Source of the DNA: Chryseobacterium indologenes
Lineage (GTDB): Bacteria; Bacteroidota; Bacteroidia; Flavobacteriales; Weeksellaceae
DNA length: 64,000 nucleotides
Reading direction: 5' to 3'
Assembly (NCBI GenBank): GCA_002439165.1
Contig: DJTE01000003.1
Coordinates: 99,154 to 163,153 of the forward strand
Positions 34,231-43,951 of this stretch are shown here, in pieces (within the stretch, counting starts at the first letter, position 1; each line of letters begins with the position of its first letter). A program made the position numbers and the translations under genes. The notes beneath the pieces were generated by a model. It saw nothing but the letters and a program-made list of their open reading frames with translations. It made no database searches and had not been told where the DNA came from.

Positions 34231-34431
34231 TGGATTTTTTCTTTTATTCAAGGGCTTTTCCGAAGTTTTATCATTATATAAAAAGGATTTCAGGCCATGA
34301 TATATGGTTCCATTTTTATAAACGACTGCCTGTCAATACTTCTCTTCTCATTTATGTTTAAAATCCTCAAAAGTTATAATTCAAAAGAATAATGGAAGTA
34401 TGAGCTACCCTGACTTTTGAATGGTATATTT

Positions 34432-34878
34432 TTAAGCCGGATGACTTAAATCCTGGGGTGCATTTCCAAAAAGAGCATAGCTGTCCGCTCCTGAAAATTT
34501 TTTTAAATGGTTTTCTCTAAAGACAAACGGAGAGTTCAGAGCAGGACCAATTTCACTATAAATAAGAATATCCGGCAGTTCTTTAAATAATAATTTTAAA
34601 AAAGAGATCACCAGTTTCTGTTCGGAATAGAAATCTATGGTCAGCAGGCATCCATAGTCTGTTTTAAAATTTCCGTTTCGAATGGTTTCTTCAAAATATT
34701 CTTTATTTAAGCCACTTATTTCTATTTGTTCAATATCTCTGTCACCTTTCTTTACAATCATGATATCATTCTGATTTTCAATTAATTCAACATTCATTAA
34801 ACCGGCAATTGAAGAAAATTTCAATAAGACATCATCCTTTTCAATATATTCTTTACTGATAACAAATATGGTTTCCAT
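34432..34878 (-). CDS. Hypothetical protein, 148 aa
   Basis: An acidic soluble protein starting METIFVISKEYIEKDDVLLKF. It has no signal peptide, no membrane segment and no cysteine motif. The alternating beta and alpha character and small size would fit an immunity-type protein, but no toxin gene is adjacent. The family is not recognised. Start and frame are well defined; there is no competing frame. Confidence 0.65.
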   Translation of the reverse strand: METIFVISKEYIEKDDVLLKFSSIAGLMNVELIENQNDIMIVKKGDRDIEQIEISGLNKEYFEETIRNGNFKTDYGCLLTIDFYSEQKLVISFLKLLFKELPDILIYSEIGPALNSPFVFRENHLKKFSGADSYALFGNAPQDLSHPA

Positions 34879-35235
34879 TTTTTTAATTTCTTTTAATAAA
34901 CAAATTTAAAAAGTTCTGTGAGCATTGGAGAAAGCTTATTTTTATTTTTAAATCTGTTTAAACTTATTTATTAGATCACAAACCGAAGGAACAAAAATTT
35001 TATTTTAAACACTCTATATCACAAAAACTCATCAGAATGCATCATCTTCCTTTGTTTTCCCGCAGATAAATCTGATGATCCGGATTTTAAAATACCTGTA
35101 TATACAGCTGTAAGGTAAGAACAGTTTCAATATTAAGGCCTGTTCATGTAACTAATCGCCTGTTTTTCCTACTTATCAGGCATCAACAAACTATTATTTC
35201 TATTGAGAAAAGTTTTACTACTTTAAAATAAACTA
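34879..35235. other. AT-rich intergenic region
   Basis: It carries the divergent control regions of the 148-aa protein and the TonB receptor. I see no exact TAnnTTTG box, repeat or small gene. Confidence 0.4.
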
Positions 35236-37566
35236 ATGCAGACATCCTTTTTAAAAATTACGGCCGCCACGGCCGCGCTCTGTTTCAGCACGTTAGCGAT
35301 TGCACAGCAGACCTATTCTGTAAGCGGAACCGTTAAGGACCAAAAGAACGGTGAACTCCTGATCGGGGTTAATGTAAAAGTAAGCGAAAACCCGTCCATT
35401 CATGTAACAGCCAATGAATATGGTTTCTATTCCTTATCATTACCGGAAGGCAGCTATACACTGATCGTTTCTTATCCGGGATATAAGGATTTTGAACAGC
35501 AGGTAAAAGTTGATCAGAATATCAAACTGGATCTTCCTCTGAATCAGGAGGAAGAAACAACAAAAAGTATTGATGAGGTAGTGGTTTCCGGGGTAAAAAA
35601 GGATAAGAATCTTTCTACTGCCCAGATGGGTACGGAGACGCTGAGCATTAAAAATATAGAGAAACTTCCGGTTTTATTCGGAGAAAGGGATGTCATGAAA
35701 ACCATCCAGCTTCTGCCGGGTATTAAAAGTAACGGTGAAGGAAGCAGCGGATTCAGTGTAAGAGGCGGTGCTGCAGACCAGAACCTGATCCTTCTGGATG
35801 AAGCTCCTGTTTACAATGCCTCTCACCTGCTCGGTTTTTTCAGTACATTCAACAGTGATGCGCTGAAGGATGCCAGCATTATCAAAGGAAACAGCCCAGC
35901 CCAGTATGGCGGCCGCCTTTCGTCTGTGATGGATGTCAAAATGAAAGACGGAAACAACAGGGATTATAATATCAACGGAGGAATCGGCCTTATCAGCAGC
36001 CGTCTGAGTGTGGAAGGCCCTATCCAGAAAGAAAAATCATCATTCATTGTATCGGGAAGAAGAACCTATGCCGATCTTTTCCTGAAAACAACCGATGATT
36101 TTAAAGACAATAAGCTTTATTTTTATGATCTCAATTTAAAGGCTAATTATCAGGTCAATGAAAACAACCGTCTCTACCTTTCCGGATATTTCGGAAGAGA
36201 TGTTTTAGGAATCGGCAATACTTTTTCTTCAGACTGGGGAAATACAACGGCTACCCTGAGATGGAACAGTATTATCAACAGTAAGCTGTTCTCCAACACA
36301 TCTTTTATTTACAGCAATTACGATTACAAAGTAAGTCTGGAAAGCAATGATAATAAGTTCGGGCTGAATTCAAAGATACAGGACTGGAACCTTAAGCAGG
36401 ATTTCACCTGGTTTGCCGGAAATAAGCATTCTGTACGTTTCGGGCTTCAGTCTATTTACCATACGCTTACTCCAAGCAGTGCTTCGGGCACCAGTGTAAG
36501 CAGTTTTCCGAGAAATAAACGGTATTCATGGGAAAATGCCCTGTACATTAATGATGATTTCAAAGTGAATGACCAGCTGACAGTGAATTACGGGGTGAGA
36601 CTTTCGATGTTCAGTGTATTGGGCGGAGATACTTTCAATACCTATGAAAACGGAGTGCTTACGGACAGCCGGTTTTTAGAAAAAGGAAAATTCGGTAAAA
36701 CCTATGTAAATCCGGAACCGCGTATCACAGCCAATTACCGCATCAACGAGGTAAGCAGTGTAAAAGGGGGTTATTCGCGCAATACGCAAAACCTGCATCT
36801 TTTAAGCAACAGCAGCAGCGGAAATCCTACCGACCAGTGGATAGGAAGCAGCTATACGGTAAAACCGGAGATTGCAGACCAGTTCAGCCTCGGTTACAGC
36901 CGAAATTTCAACCATAATAACTATGAACTGAATGCAGAGATCTATTACAAATCGATGCAGAACCAGATCGACTATAAAAACGGAGCCCAGATCACGTTTG
37001 ATACTGCCGCCGATATAGAAAGTGAACTTCTTTTCGGAAAAGGCAGGGCTTACGGGCTGGAATTAATTGCCAAAAAGAAAAGCGGGAAACTGACCGGATG
37101 GATCTCTTATACTCTTTCTAAAACGGAGAGAAGAATCAACGGAATCAATAATGATGAATGGTACAATGCCAGAATGGATAAGACGCATGACCTTTCGGTT
37201 GTTGCCACCTATCAGCTCAATGAAAAATGGTCATTCTCAGGGCTGTTCCTGTACAGTACAGGAAATGCAGTTACCTTCCCTACCGGAAAATATGAACTGA
37301 ACGGGCAAACAGTCTTCCAGTACAGCAGCAGAAATGCAGACAGAATGCCTGCCTATCACAGAATGGATCTGAGTGCTACTTATGAACCGGCTTCCACTAA
37401 GCGTTTCCGTGGTTCATGGTCTTTTGGAATCTACAATCTGTACGGGCGTGAAAATGCCTACACCATTACTTTTGAAGACAACCCGAATAATCCGGGAACT
37501 ACCCGTGCCATGCAGACTTCTTTATTCCGATGGGTACCCAACATCACTTATAATTTCAAATTCTAA
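35236..37566 (+). CDS. TonB-dependent outer-membrane receptor with carboxypeptidase-regulatory-like domain
   Basis: A 776-residue outer-membrane protein. Signal peptide 1-24, CarboxypepD_reg-like beta-sandwich about 27-110 (YSVSGTVKDQKNGELLIGVN), plug domain about 130-240 (GIKSNGEGSSGFSVRGG, VYNASHLLGFFSTFNSD), then a beta-barrel ending with an aromatic residue (YNFKF). Together with the DUF4249 lipoprotein 3 nt downstream it forms a two-gene uptake unit that resembles SusCD in layout. The substrate is unknown; no hydrolase or regulator is linked. Confidence 0.93.
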   Translation: MQTSFLKITAATAALCFSTLAIAQQTYSVSGTVKDQKNGELLIGVNVKVSENPSIHVTANEYGFYSLSLPEGSYTLIVSYPGYKDFEQQVKVDQNIKLDLPLNQEEETTKSIDEVVVSGVKKDKNLSTAQMGTETLSIKNIEKLPVLFGERDVMKTIQLLPGIKSNGEGSSGFSVRGGAADQNLILLDEAPVYNASHLLGFFSTFNSDALKDASIIKGNSPAQYGGRLSSVMDVKMKDGNNRDYNINGGIGLISSRLSVEGPIQKEKSSFIVSGRRTYADLFLKTTDDFKDNKLYFYDLNLKANYQVNENNRLYLSGYFGRDVLGIGNTFSSDWGNTTATLRWNSIINSKLFSNTSFIYSNYDYKVSLESNDNKFGLNSKIQDWNLKQDFTWFAGNKHSVRFGLQSIYHTLTPSSASGTSVSSFPRNKRYSWENALYINDDFKVNDQLTVNYGVRLSMFSVLGGDTFNTYENGVLTDSRFLEKGKFGKTYVNPEPRITANYRINEVSSVKGGYSRNTQNLHLLSNSSSGNPTDQWIGSSYTVKPEIADQFSLGYSRNFNHNNYELNAEIYYKSMQNQIDYKNGAQITFDTAADIESELLFGKGRAYGLELIAKKKSGKLTGWISYTLSKTERRINGINNDEWYNARMDKTHDLSVVATYQLNEKWSFSGLFLYSTGNAVTFPTGKYELNGQTVFQYSSRNADRMPAYHRMDLSATYEPASTKRFRGSWSFGIYNLYGRENAYTITFEDNPNNPGTTRAMQTSLFRWVPNITYNFKF

Positions 37567-37569
37567 ATC

Positions 37570-38376
37570 ATGAAAAATATCTTTTTAATTATATTATCCC
37601 TGTTTTTATTTACCGCCTGCCAGAAAGAAATTGATCTCGACCTGGAAGATCAGAGCGGAAATATCGTTATTGAAGGTAATATTACCAATCAGCCGGGCCC
37701 CTATTTTGTAAAAATAACCCGGTCTGTTGCCTTTACACAGGATAACCAGTATCCTGCCGTAACCGGAGCCACCGTTATCATCAGTGACAACACCGGGCAG
37801 ACGGAAACACTGCAATACGTCGGCAACGGAAAATATATGACCTCATCTGCTTTTGTAGGAGCATCAGGAAGAACCTACACCCTGAAAATTGAAGCAGACG
37901 GAAAGCAGTATACCGCACAGAGTACAATGCCGGAAGCCGTAGCTTTTGAAGGCCTTGAACAGGATTCCTTTACATTCGGAGGAAAAATAAGCTATACCCT
38001 GCTGCCTGTCTTTACAGATCCTCCCGCATTGGGAAACCGTTATCTTTTCAGCTTTACCATCAATGATCTGCCTAAAAAAAGCCTGAATGTTTTTTCAGAC
38101 AACATCAATAACGGACTGCCGAACCAGAGACCTCTGATACTTCCCAATGATGACAACGACGGTGCCGATCATGAAGTTGTTGCAGGAGATACCATTCATG
38201 TTGAAATGCAGTGTATTGATACAAATGTTTTCACTTTTTACAGTGCCCTTCTGGATATCGCGGGCGGCGGAAACGGTGTGACTCCTGCCAATCCTCCAAG
38301 TAATATCAGCAACGGAGCCCTGGGATATTTCTCAGCACATACGCTAAGTAAGCAGAGTGTTGTTATTCATCCGTAA
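37570..38376 (+). CDS. DUF4249 family lipoprotein
   Basis: A 268-residue lipoprotein (lipobox LFTAC, Cys17). After CQKEIDLDLEDQSGNIVIEGNIT comes a beta-sandwich with a sequence layout typical of DUF4249. Such genes regularly follow TonB receptors in Bacteroidota and are thought to act as surface partners of the receptor. It starts 3 nt after the receptor stop codon and is followed by a terminator. Confidence 0.9.
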   Translation: MKNIFLIILSLFLFTACQKEIDLDLEDQSGNIVIEGNITNQPGPYFVKITRSVAFTQDNQYPAVTGATVIISDNTGQTETLQYVGNGKYMTSSAFVGASGRTYTLKIEADGKQYTAQSTMPEAVAFEGLEQDSFTFGGKISYTLLPVFTDPPALGNRYLFSFTINDLPKKSLNVFSDNINNGLPNQRPLILPNDDNDGADHEVVAGDTIHVEMQCIDTNVFTFYSALLDIAGGGNGVTPANPPSNISNGALGYFSAHTLSKQSVVIHP

Positions 38377-38396
38377 AATAACATGTACTTATTATA

Positions 38397-38430
38397 AAAT
38401 CCTGGTTTTTGGCCGGGATTTTTGCTTTTT
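38397..38430 (+). terminator. Terminator of the TonB receptor-DUF4249 operon
   Basis: AAATCCTGG / CCGGGATTT stem (one mismatch) with a T-rich loop and trailing TTTTTGCTTTTTT. Confidence 0.8.
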
Positions 38431-38670
38431 TTGAATTTTTATAAAATTAAACCTGCTGAAATTTTTCTGAAGACATTAAAATCTGTTTAAACAGTTTTAG
38501 CTGTAAAAAACGTTTATAGCCGGAGGAAACAACCTTACAGACGGAGCTTCAAAGGACACCCATCTTTTTCTGACCGTGGCAGATACAACAGTACCCCTAA
38601 TAAACTAACCTGGAAAGACTATAATTTCATTCTATCTGTAAAATTGAATCAATCCACAGCAAACAATCAT

Positions 38671-38678
38671 TATATTTG
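38671..38678 (+). promoter_or_regulatory. moaA-operon -7 promoter element
   Basis: TATATTTG is an exact TAnnTTTG box, 22 nt before the moaA ATG. The nearest TTG is 24 nt upstream, a rather long spacer. Confidence 0.55.
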
Positions 38679-38700
38679 TAGTAAGACTCATTGATTTGAA

Positions 38701-39687
38701 ATGCTGACAGATAAATTCGGAAGACCTATCAACTATCTAAGGCTGGCCGTTGTAGACCGGTGCAACCTCCGATGTACTTATTGTATGCCGGAAAACGGTC
38801 TTGCATGGATCAAACAAAAAGATCTGATGACGGATGAAGAAATGCTGAGACTATGCTCTGTTTTTACGGAACTGGGTGTTGATAAAATCCGGATTACCGG
38901 CGGTGAGCCTTTTGTAAGAAAAAACTGCATTGATCTTATTGAGAAGATCTCCTGTTTAAATGGTCTCAACGACCTCAGCCTGACCACAAACGGGCTCCTG
39001 ACAGAGCAGTATATTCCCAAGCTTAAAGCATCGGGCATACAGTCGGTCAACCTCAGCCTCGACACCCTGAATGAAGAACGTTTTTTTAAAATCACCCGCA
39101 GGAAAAGCTTTGATAAGGTTATGAAGACCTTAGACGCTTTACTGAAAGCCCGGATCAGAGTAAAAATAAACACGGTGGTGATGGAAGGGCAGAATACCGA
39201 AGATCTTATTCCTCTGGTATTCCTATCCAGAGATCTGCCTGTTGATGTGCGTTTTATAGAAGAAATGCCTTTTAACGGGAGTGATGCGGAGGTATCTCTG
39301 AAATGGGATCATATTCACATCTATCACCATATTAAAAATCATTTCCCTGAAATAGCAAAAATACAGGATCCGAAAAGTTCTACCTCTTATAATTATAAGA
39401 TTCCGGGTTTTACAGGGAATATAGGGATCATTGCAGCTTATACCCGTTCTTTCTGCGGAGACTGCAACAGAATACGTATCACGCCTGCCGGCATATTAAG
39501 AACATGCCTGTATGAAGGCAGCGGCATCAGCCTGAAGGAAGAGATGCGATCCGGAAAAACAGATCAAGAGCTGAAAAATATCATCATCAATACTATTAAT
39601 CATAAGCCCAAAGACGGATGGGAAGCTCAAAAGCTCAGTCTGACCCCATCACAGGTTCATCAGTCTATGGCTACAATCGGAGGATAA
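38701..39687 (+). CDS. moaA: GTP 3',8-cyclase MoaA
   Basis: A 328-residue radical-SAM enzyme that starts molybdenum-cofactor synthesis by rearranging GTP. The N-terminal cluster motif is C21, C25, C28 (CNLRCTYC). The C-terminal cluster cysteines are C252, C255 and C269 (FCGDCNRIRIT...RTC). The chain ends in GG, as MoaA requires. It is first of a five-gene plus-strand operon (moaA, moeA, moaC, mobA, moeB) with gaps or overlaps of a few bases between the first four. Confidence 0.97.
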   Translation: MLTDKFGRPINYLRLAVVDRCNLRCTYCMPENGLAWIKQKDLMTDEEMLRLCSVFTELGVDKIRITGGEPFVRKNCIDLIEKISCLNGLNDLSLTTNGLLTEQYIPKLKASGIQSVNLSLDTLNEERFFKITRRKSFDKVMKTLDALLKARIRVKINTVVMEGQNTEDLIPLVFLSRDLPVDVRFIEEMPFNGSDAEVSLKWDHIHIYHHIKNHFPEIAKIQDPKSSTSYNYKIPGFTGNIGIIAAYTRSFCGDCNRIRITPAGILRTCLYEGSGISLKEEMRSGKTDQELKNIIINTINHKPKDGWEAQKLSLTPSQVHQSMATIGG

Positions 39688-39689
39688 TT

Positions 39690-40892
39690 ATGGAAATGAT
39701 CAGCGTAGAACAGGCGGAAAGCACCATACTTTCCCAAACCCGTTTCTGGGGAACAGAATGTATACCTTACCACCAGGCATCGGGAAGAGTACTGGCAGAA
39801 GACATTACCGCAGACCGGGACCTTCCGCCTTTTGACCGGCCAACTGTTGACGGTATTGCAATAGCCTGGAGTTCTTATGAAAAGGGCATCCGTTCATTTG
39901 TGATTAAAGCAATACAGCCAGCCGGAGAACCTCCCGTTTCTATCGGCGCTGAAAATGAATGTATAGAAATCATGACGGGAGCTTCACTGGATCATTCAGC
40001 AGATACGGTCATCCGGTATGAGGATATTTCAACAGATAACGGAATAGCCACGATTCAGACTGATATAAAACAAGGACAGAACATACACCGCAAAGGAAAA
40101 GATAAAAAAGCAGGTGAAATCCTGGTCAAAGCCAACCAGTTGATCACCCCGGTTGTCATGGGTGTTGCCGCGTCGGTTGGAAAGACGGTGTTATCTGTAA
40201 AAAAACTTCCCAAAACCCTGATTATTTCTACGGGGGACGAAATGACAGATCCCGAATCCGTACCGGAACCATTTCAGTTAAGACGTTCAAACGGCATTAC
40301 CATAAAATCGGTGCTGGAAAAGTACCATATTGATGCTGATATGCTCCACCTCAACGATCATTACGAAGAAATACGAAAGGAGCTTTCACACGGCATCGGT
40401 AAATATGACTTACTTCTGATGAGTGGCGGTGTTTCTATGGGAAAATTTGACTATCTCCCAAAAGTATGTGAAGAGCTCGGCATTGAAAAGCTTTTCCATA
40501 AAATCCGGCAGCGCCCCGGAAAGCCTTTCTGGTTTGGAAAAGGTCCGGATCAGAAACTCGTTTTTGCATTTCCCGGTAATCCCGTTTCTGTATTTATGTG
40601 CCTTCAGCGTTATTTTATTCCGTGGCTGACGGAATCTCTGAAAATACAGAACCCGGTCTTCCAGCATGCTGTTTTACAGAACGATATTGATTTTCTTCCT
40701 GCCCTTCAGTATTTTGCCCAGGTAAAACTTCATGTGAATTCAGAAGGACAGTTAACCGCTGAATCTGTTGACACCAATGGTTCGGGAGACTTTTCCCATC
40801 TCGCCGGTACAGATGCTTTTATAGAACTACCGTCTGAGCGGACTTCTTTCAGAAAGGGTGAAGTTTATAAAATATGGAAATATAATTTTTAA
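39690..40892 (+). CDS. moeA: Molybdopterin molybdenumtransferase MoeA
   Basis: A 400-residue enzyme that inserts molybdate into adenylylated molybdopterin. Family motifs are ALAEDITADRDLPPFDRPTVDG (here RVLAEDI...FDRPTVDG), EIMTGAS, RRSNG, MSGGVSMGKFDY and FAFPGNPVSVF. The start at 39690 lies 3 nt after the moaA stop. An upstream ATG inside moaA would add 24 residues and is not family-like. Confidence 0.95.
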   Translation: MEMISVEQAESTILSQTRFWGTECIPYHQASGRVLAEDITADRDLPPFDRPTVDGIAIAWSSYEKGIRSFVIKAIQPAGEPPVSIGAENECIEIMTGASLDHSADTVIRYEDISTDNGIATIQTDIKQGQNIHRKGKDKKAGEILVKANQLITPVVMGVAASVGKTVLSVKKLPKTLIISTGDEMTDPESVPEPFQLRRSNGITIKSVLEKYHIDADMLHLNDHYEEIRKELSHGIGKYDLLLMSGGVSMGKFDYLPKVCEELGIEKLFHKIRQRPGKPFWFGKGPDQKLVFAFPGNPVSVFMCLQRYFIPWLTESLKIQNPVFQHAVLQNDIDFLPALQYFAQVKLHVNSEGQLTAESVDTNGSGDFSHLAGTDAFIELPSERTSFRKGEVYKIWKYNF

Positions 40893-40898
40893 AAAACA

Positions 40899-41375
40899 AT
40901 GACAGATTTTTCACATCTCAATAAAAAAATGGAACCCCAGATTGTCAATATAAGTGCAAAGCAGGTTACCCACAGGAGAGCCGTAGCCCAGGCAACAGTT
41001 GAGGTTCCTGAAAACATTCTTCAAAAACTGAAAGAAGGCGATTTTAAAACTCCGAAAGGATCTGTTTTTCAGACCGCCATCATCGCAGGAATAATGGCAG
41101 CCAAGAAAACCGGAGAACTTATTCCGCTCTGCCATCCGATAGGTCTTGAAAACTGTGAAGTACATATTGAAGTGAATGATAAAAATGAAATTGAGATATA
41201 CTGTACTGCTGAAGTTGAAGCCAAAACAGGAATTGAAATGGAGGCCCTCACCGGAGCTTCCGTAGCTGCATTAACGATCTATGATATGTGTAAGGCCCTG
41301 AGCCATGATATTATCATCAGAGAAATTAAATTAATAGAAAAATCCGGCGGAAAAAATGATTTCAGAAGAGAATAA
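40899..41375 (+). CDS. moaC: Cyclic pyranopterin monophosphate synthase MoaC
   Basis: A 158-residue hexameric enzyme that finishes cPMP formation after MoaA. It shows TGELIPLCHPIGLENCEVHIEV, TGIEMEALTGASVAALTIYDMCKA and the conserved catalytic Lys region (SGGKNDF). The gene starts 6 nt after moeA and overlaps mobA by 20 bp, so all are co-translated. Confidence 0.96.
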   Translation: MTDFSHLNKKMEPQIVNISAKQVTHRRAVAQATVEVPENILQKLKEGDFKTPKGSVFQTAIIAGIMAAKKTGELIPLCHPIGLENCEVHIEVNDKNEIEIYCTAEVEAKTGIEMEALTGASVAALTIYDMCKALSHDIIIREIKLIEKSGGKNDFRRE

Positions 41376-41961
41376 AAGCATTCCTCCCATCAACGGTCTT
41401 GTTCTGGCCGGAGGGAAAAGCATAAGAATGGGCACTCCAAAAGATCTGCTGAACTGGCACGGAAAAGAACAGCGGTATTTTGCAGCAGACTTACTGGCTC
41501 CTTTCTGTGAAGAGGTTTTTATTTCCTGCAGACAGGATCAGCTGGAAGATTTTGATCCGGATTACAGGGCTCTTACCGATACTTTCCTTAATATGGGACC
41601 GTTTGGGGGTATCCTCTCCGCACTCCGTTCCCAAAGGGATAAGGCATGGCTTGTTGTTGCCTGTGATCTTCCTTTGCTGGATAAAAGATCACTGGAATTT
41701 CTGATCAGCTCACGGAATCATCAAAAGGCAGCCACTACTTATGAAAGCCCTTTTGACGGGCTACCGGAACCTCTGATCACGATCTGGGAACCGAAGAGCT
41801 ACTCTCTCCTGCTGAATTTTTTAGGAACCGGGAATACATGTCCGAGAAAAGTCCTCATCAACAGCGATACTCTTATTCTGAAACCCCATGATCCGGATGC
41901 TTTAATGAATGTGAATACCCCTGAAGAAGCCGAGAAAGCCAAGCATATTCTGAAAAAATAG
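41356..41961 (+). CDS. mobA: MobA-like molybdenum cofactor guanylyltransferase
   Basis: A 201-residue nucleotidyltransferase. The N-terminal signature LVLAGGKSIRMGTPKDLL binds GTP. GPFGGILSAL and VVACDLPLLD follow in the expected places. It would attach GMP to molybdopterin to form the bis-MGD-type cofactor used by the FdhF/YdeP oxidoreductase encoded further along. It overlaps the end of moaC. Confidence 0.9.
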   Translation: MISEENKSIPPINGLVLAGGKSIRMGTPKDLLNWHGKEQRYFAADLLAPFCEEVFISCRQDQLEDFDPDYRALTDTFLNMGPFGGILSALRSQRDKAWLVVACDLPLLDKRSLEFLISSRNHQKAATTYESPFDGLPEPLITIWEPKSYSLLLNFLGTGNTCPRKVLINSDTLILKPHDPDALMNVNTPEEAEKAKHILKK

Positions 41962-42044
41962 AAATTAAGCTACCATTCATAAAATATAATTTGTGAATCT
42001 GTGCCAAAAATAAATTGAACATTTTTTATAACCGTCCCTGATAC

Positions 42045-43115
42045 ATGAATGAAAGTATTTATGTATCATCCAAAAAAGAAATAATGATGAGTGAAGATTC
42101 ATTTGAACGCTATCAGTGCCAGATCGTTTTACCCGGATTTGGTCTTTCTTCCCAGGAATTACTCAAAAATTCCAGAGTTCTGATCGTGGGTATGGGTGGT
42201 CTCGGCTGCCCGTCTTCCCAGTATCTTGCTTCTTCCGGTGTAGGAACGATCGGCATTGTGGATGATGATACGGTCTCTATGAGTAACCTTCACCGCCAGA
42301 TTTTATATACCCCCGATGATGCAGGCTTATTCAAGGTAGATATTGCTGCAAAGAAACTGCGGCAGCAGAACCCTTCTGTTTCGGTAATACCTTATTGTTT
42401 AAGAGTGACCTCCGATAATGTAATGGATCTCATTTCTGAATTTGATCTGATTATTGAAGGTACCGATAATTTTGAAACCAAATACCTGCTCAACGACGCC
42501 TGCGTACTGGCTGGAAAACCACTGGTATACGGTGCTATTTACCAGCATGAAGGCCAGGTAAGCATATGGAATGTTTTACAGAAGGACGGCAGCTACTCTC
42601 CCAACTACCGGGATGTTTTCCCTCACGTGGAAGAATCTCAGGTGCCCAACTGCCGGGAAGGAGGTGTTCTTCCTACACTGGCAGGAATCGTCGGCTGCAT
42701 GCAGGCTAACGAAGCGATCAAATACCTTACCCGTTCGGAGGATATTTTAGCCGGAAAATTATGGATGATCAACGTGATGAACGGTAAAACCCGGACGATT
42801 AAACTGCGGAAAACCCCAACCCTGATCACGGCTCTTTCCCCAACCATTGCCACCATCACCTTTGACGAACTGCAGAATACCAGGTATGAACTGATAGATG
42901 TACGTACAGAAAAGGAACATCAGCATTTCAACATCGGCGGAAAGAATATTCCTCTGGATGATCTGGAAAACAGGCTGGATTTAATCGACTGCACCCTTCC
43001 TGTTGTCTGCTACTGTGCTACCGGGAAACGCAGTATTTCAGCAGCCGGAAAAATAAGAAAGGCTTTTCCTGAAGCAGAGGTTTTTTCTCTGAAAGAAGGG
43101 ATTAATCAACTTTAA
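42045..43115 (+). CDS. moeB: MoeB/ThiF-type adenylyltransferase with C-terminal rhodanese domain
   Basis: A 356-residue E1-like enzyme. Residues 15-250 are the adenylation domain (VLIVGMGGLGCPSSQYLASSGVG, DDDTVSMSNLHRQ, GTDNFETKYLLND). Residues 265-356 are a rhodanese domain with catalytic Cys in VVCYCATGKRS. It activates the C-terminal Gly-Gly of MoaD and can pass sulfur. The usual CxxC zinc pairs are not evident near KLWMINVMNGKTRTI. It ends the plus-strand Moco operon, 83 bp after mobA. The start may be 42045 or an ATG 14 codons in (MMSEDSFERYQCQI). Confidence 0.9.
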   Translation: MNESIYVSSKKEIMMSEDSFERYQCQIVLPGFGLSSQELLKNSRVLIVGMGGLGCPSSQYLASSGVGTIGIVDDDTVSMSNLHRQILYTPDDAGLFKVDIAAKKLRQQNPSVSVIPYCLRVTSDNVMDLISEFDLIIEGTDNFETKYLLNDACVLAGKPLVYGAIYQHEGQVSIWNVLQKDGSYSPNYRDVFPHVEESQVPNCREGGVLPTLAGIVGCMQANEAIKYLTRSEDILAGKLWMINVMNGKTRTIKLRKTPTLITALSPTIATITFDELQNTRYELIDVRTEKEHQHFNIGGKNIPLDDLENRLDLIDCTLPVVCYCATGKRSISAAGKIRKAFPEAEVFSLKEGINQL

Positions 43116-43191
43116 ATTTTCATCAGAGATTTTTTGATGTCTGTAAAGAATATTTCATGATGTCTATTGAGTTCTAATATATAAAGCAACA

Positions 43192-43215
43192 AAAAGTAGG
43201 AATATTCCTACTTTT
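43192..43215. terminator. Bidirectional terminator at the edge of the toxin island
   Basis: A fully palindromic AAAAGTAGGAATATTCCTACTTTT with T-runs on both strands, between moeB and the convergent DUF4304 gene. Confidence 0.85.
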
Positions 43216-43222
43216 GTTATTA

Positions 43223-43831
43223 CTACTTACTGTATTCTATCTCCTCTAAATGTTCTTTGACGATATCATAATATTTCTTACCATCTGGTTGTTGTATAAA
43301 TGTTTCAACAACTTCATTCAAAGCTTCAATATCTCCTTTAGCTTTCAGAAATATGGTCAAATATTTAAACGTTTCGACAGCTGTTGATCTAATAAAATCT
43401 CCTTTTACTAAACTATTCATAAGACCTTCATCTGTTAAACGCTTATCAATTTCAGGTACAATAATATTTTGGATATTATCTATTACATTTGTACTGATTT
43501 TATATAAATCATCACCTACTTGAAACTTCCACCAAAAATCTTGGCGATCAGGCATAAAATGTCCAATTCTAGCTTGCCATTGGCATGCCCATACATCTGG
43601 TAGCTTCGAATTATCATAATCAAAATCAACAACTTTTCCCAAAAGATCTGAATATACACCAAAATTTAAAGTGAATTTTACTTCATCTTTATTACCATCT
43701 TGGCTTTTTTGGAAATTTATAATTCCAAAATTACTATCTAACCTTAAATAGAAGGTATTTCCTTTTTTACTAAATCCCAAATTCTTTAAAGATGGAGTTA
43801 TTTTTTGTATAATTTCTTTAAAAATATCCAT
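43223..43831 (-). CDS. DUF4304 family protein, immunity-like (copy A)
   Basis: A 202-residue soluble protein whose N-terminal KNLGFSKKGNTFYLRLDSNFGIINFQKS segment matches DUF4304, a family often found beside polymorphic toxins. A helical region (GDIEALNEVVETFIQQPDGKKY) closes it. It is the last gene of the minus-strand toxin island and has a frameshifted sibling at 45527. It probably neutralises a toxin tip; this is inferred from context. The region is strikingly AT-rich next to moeB. Confidence 0.82.
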   Translation of the reverse strand: MDIFKEIIQKITPSLKNLGFSKKGNTFYLRLDSNFGIINFQKSQDGNKDEVKFTLNFGVYSDLLGKVVDFDYDNSKLPDVWACQWQARIGHFMPDRQDFWWKFQVGDDLYKISTNVIDNIQNIIVPEIDKRLTDEGLMNSLVKGDFIRSTAVETFKYLTIFLKAKGDIEALNEVVETFIQQPDGKKYYDIVKEHLEEIEYSK

Positions 43832-43862
43832 TTTTTCCGATTTTAATTAAGTCTTAGAATCT
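43828..43862. repeat. 35-bp direct repeat, copy 1
   Basis: Identical to 46131-46165. It covers the start codon and upstream region of the DUF4304 gene and marks the duplication of an immunity module. Confidence 0.85.
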
Positions 43863-43876
43863 AAACTTCTTATTAG

Positions 43877-43909
43877 AAGGAATCGCCCGAAGTTTTCGGG
43901 CAGTTCCTT
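43877..43909 (-). terminator. Terminator after immunity-like gene copy 1
   Basis: A compound stem AAGGAA..GCCCGAA / TTCGGGC..TTCCTT with small internal loop. A similar hairpin lies at 46180 in the duplicated module. Confidence 0.7.
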
Positions 43910-43951
43910 AATAAATTTTGGAAATTATGCCAATAACAATCCGTGATATCA

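Larger units (their letters stand above)
38377..38700. other. Intergenic region before moaA
   Basis: It contains the receptor-operon terminator (38397-38430) and the moaA -7 box (38671-38678). A short open stretch around 38512-38610 reads plausibly as protein (GGNNLTDGASKDTHLFLTVA) but has no start and is only 33 codons. It could be a gene remnant. Confidence 0.4.

Noticed and set aside
38512..38610. 33-codon protein-like stretch before moaA as a gene
   Set aside because: No start codon, stops just upstream and no homology I can recognise; noted only as a possible remnant.
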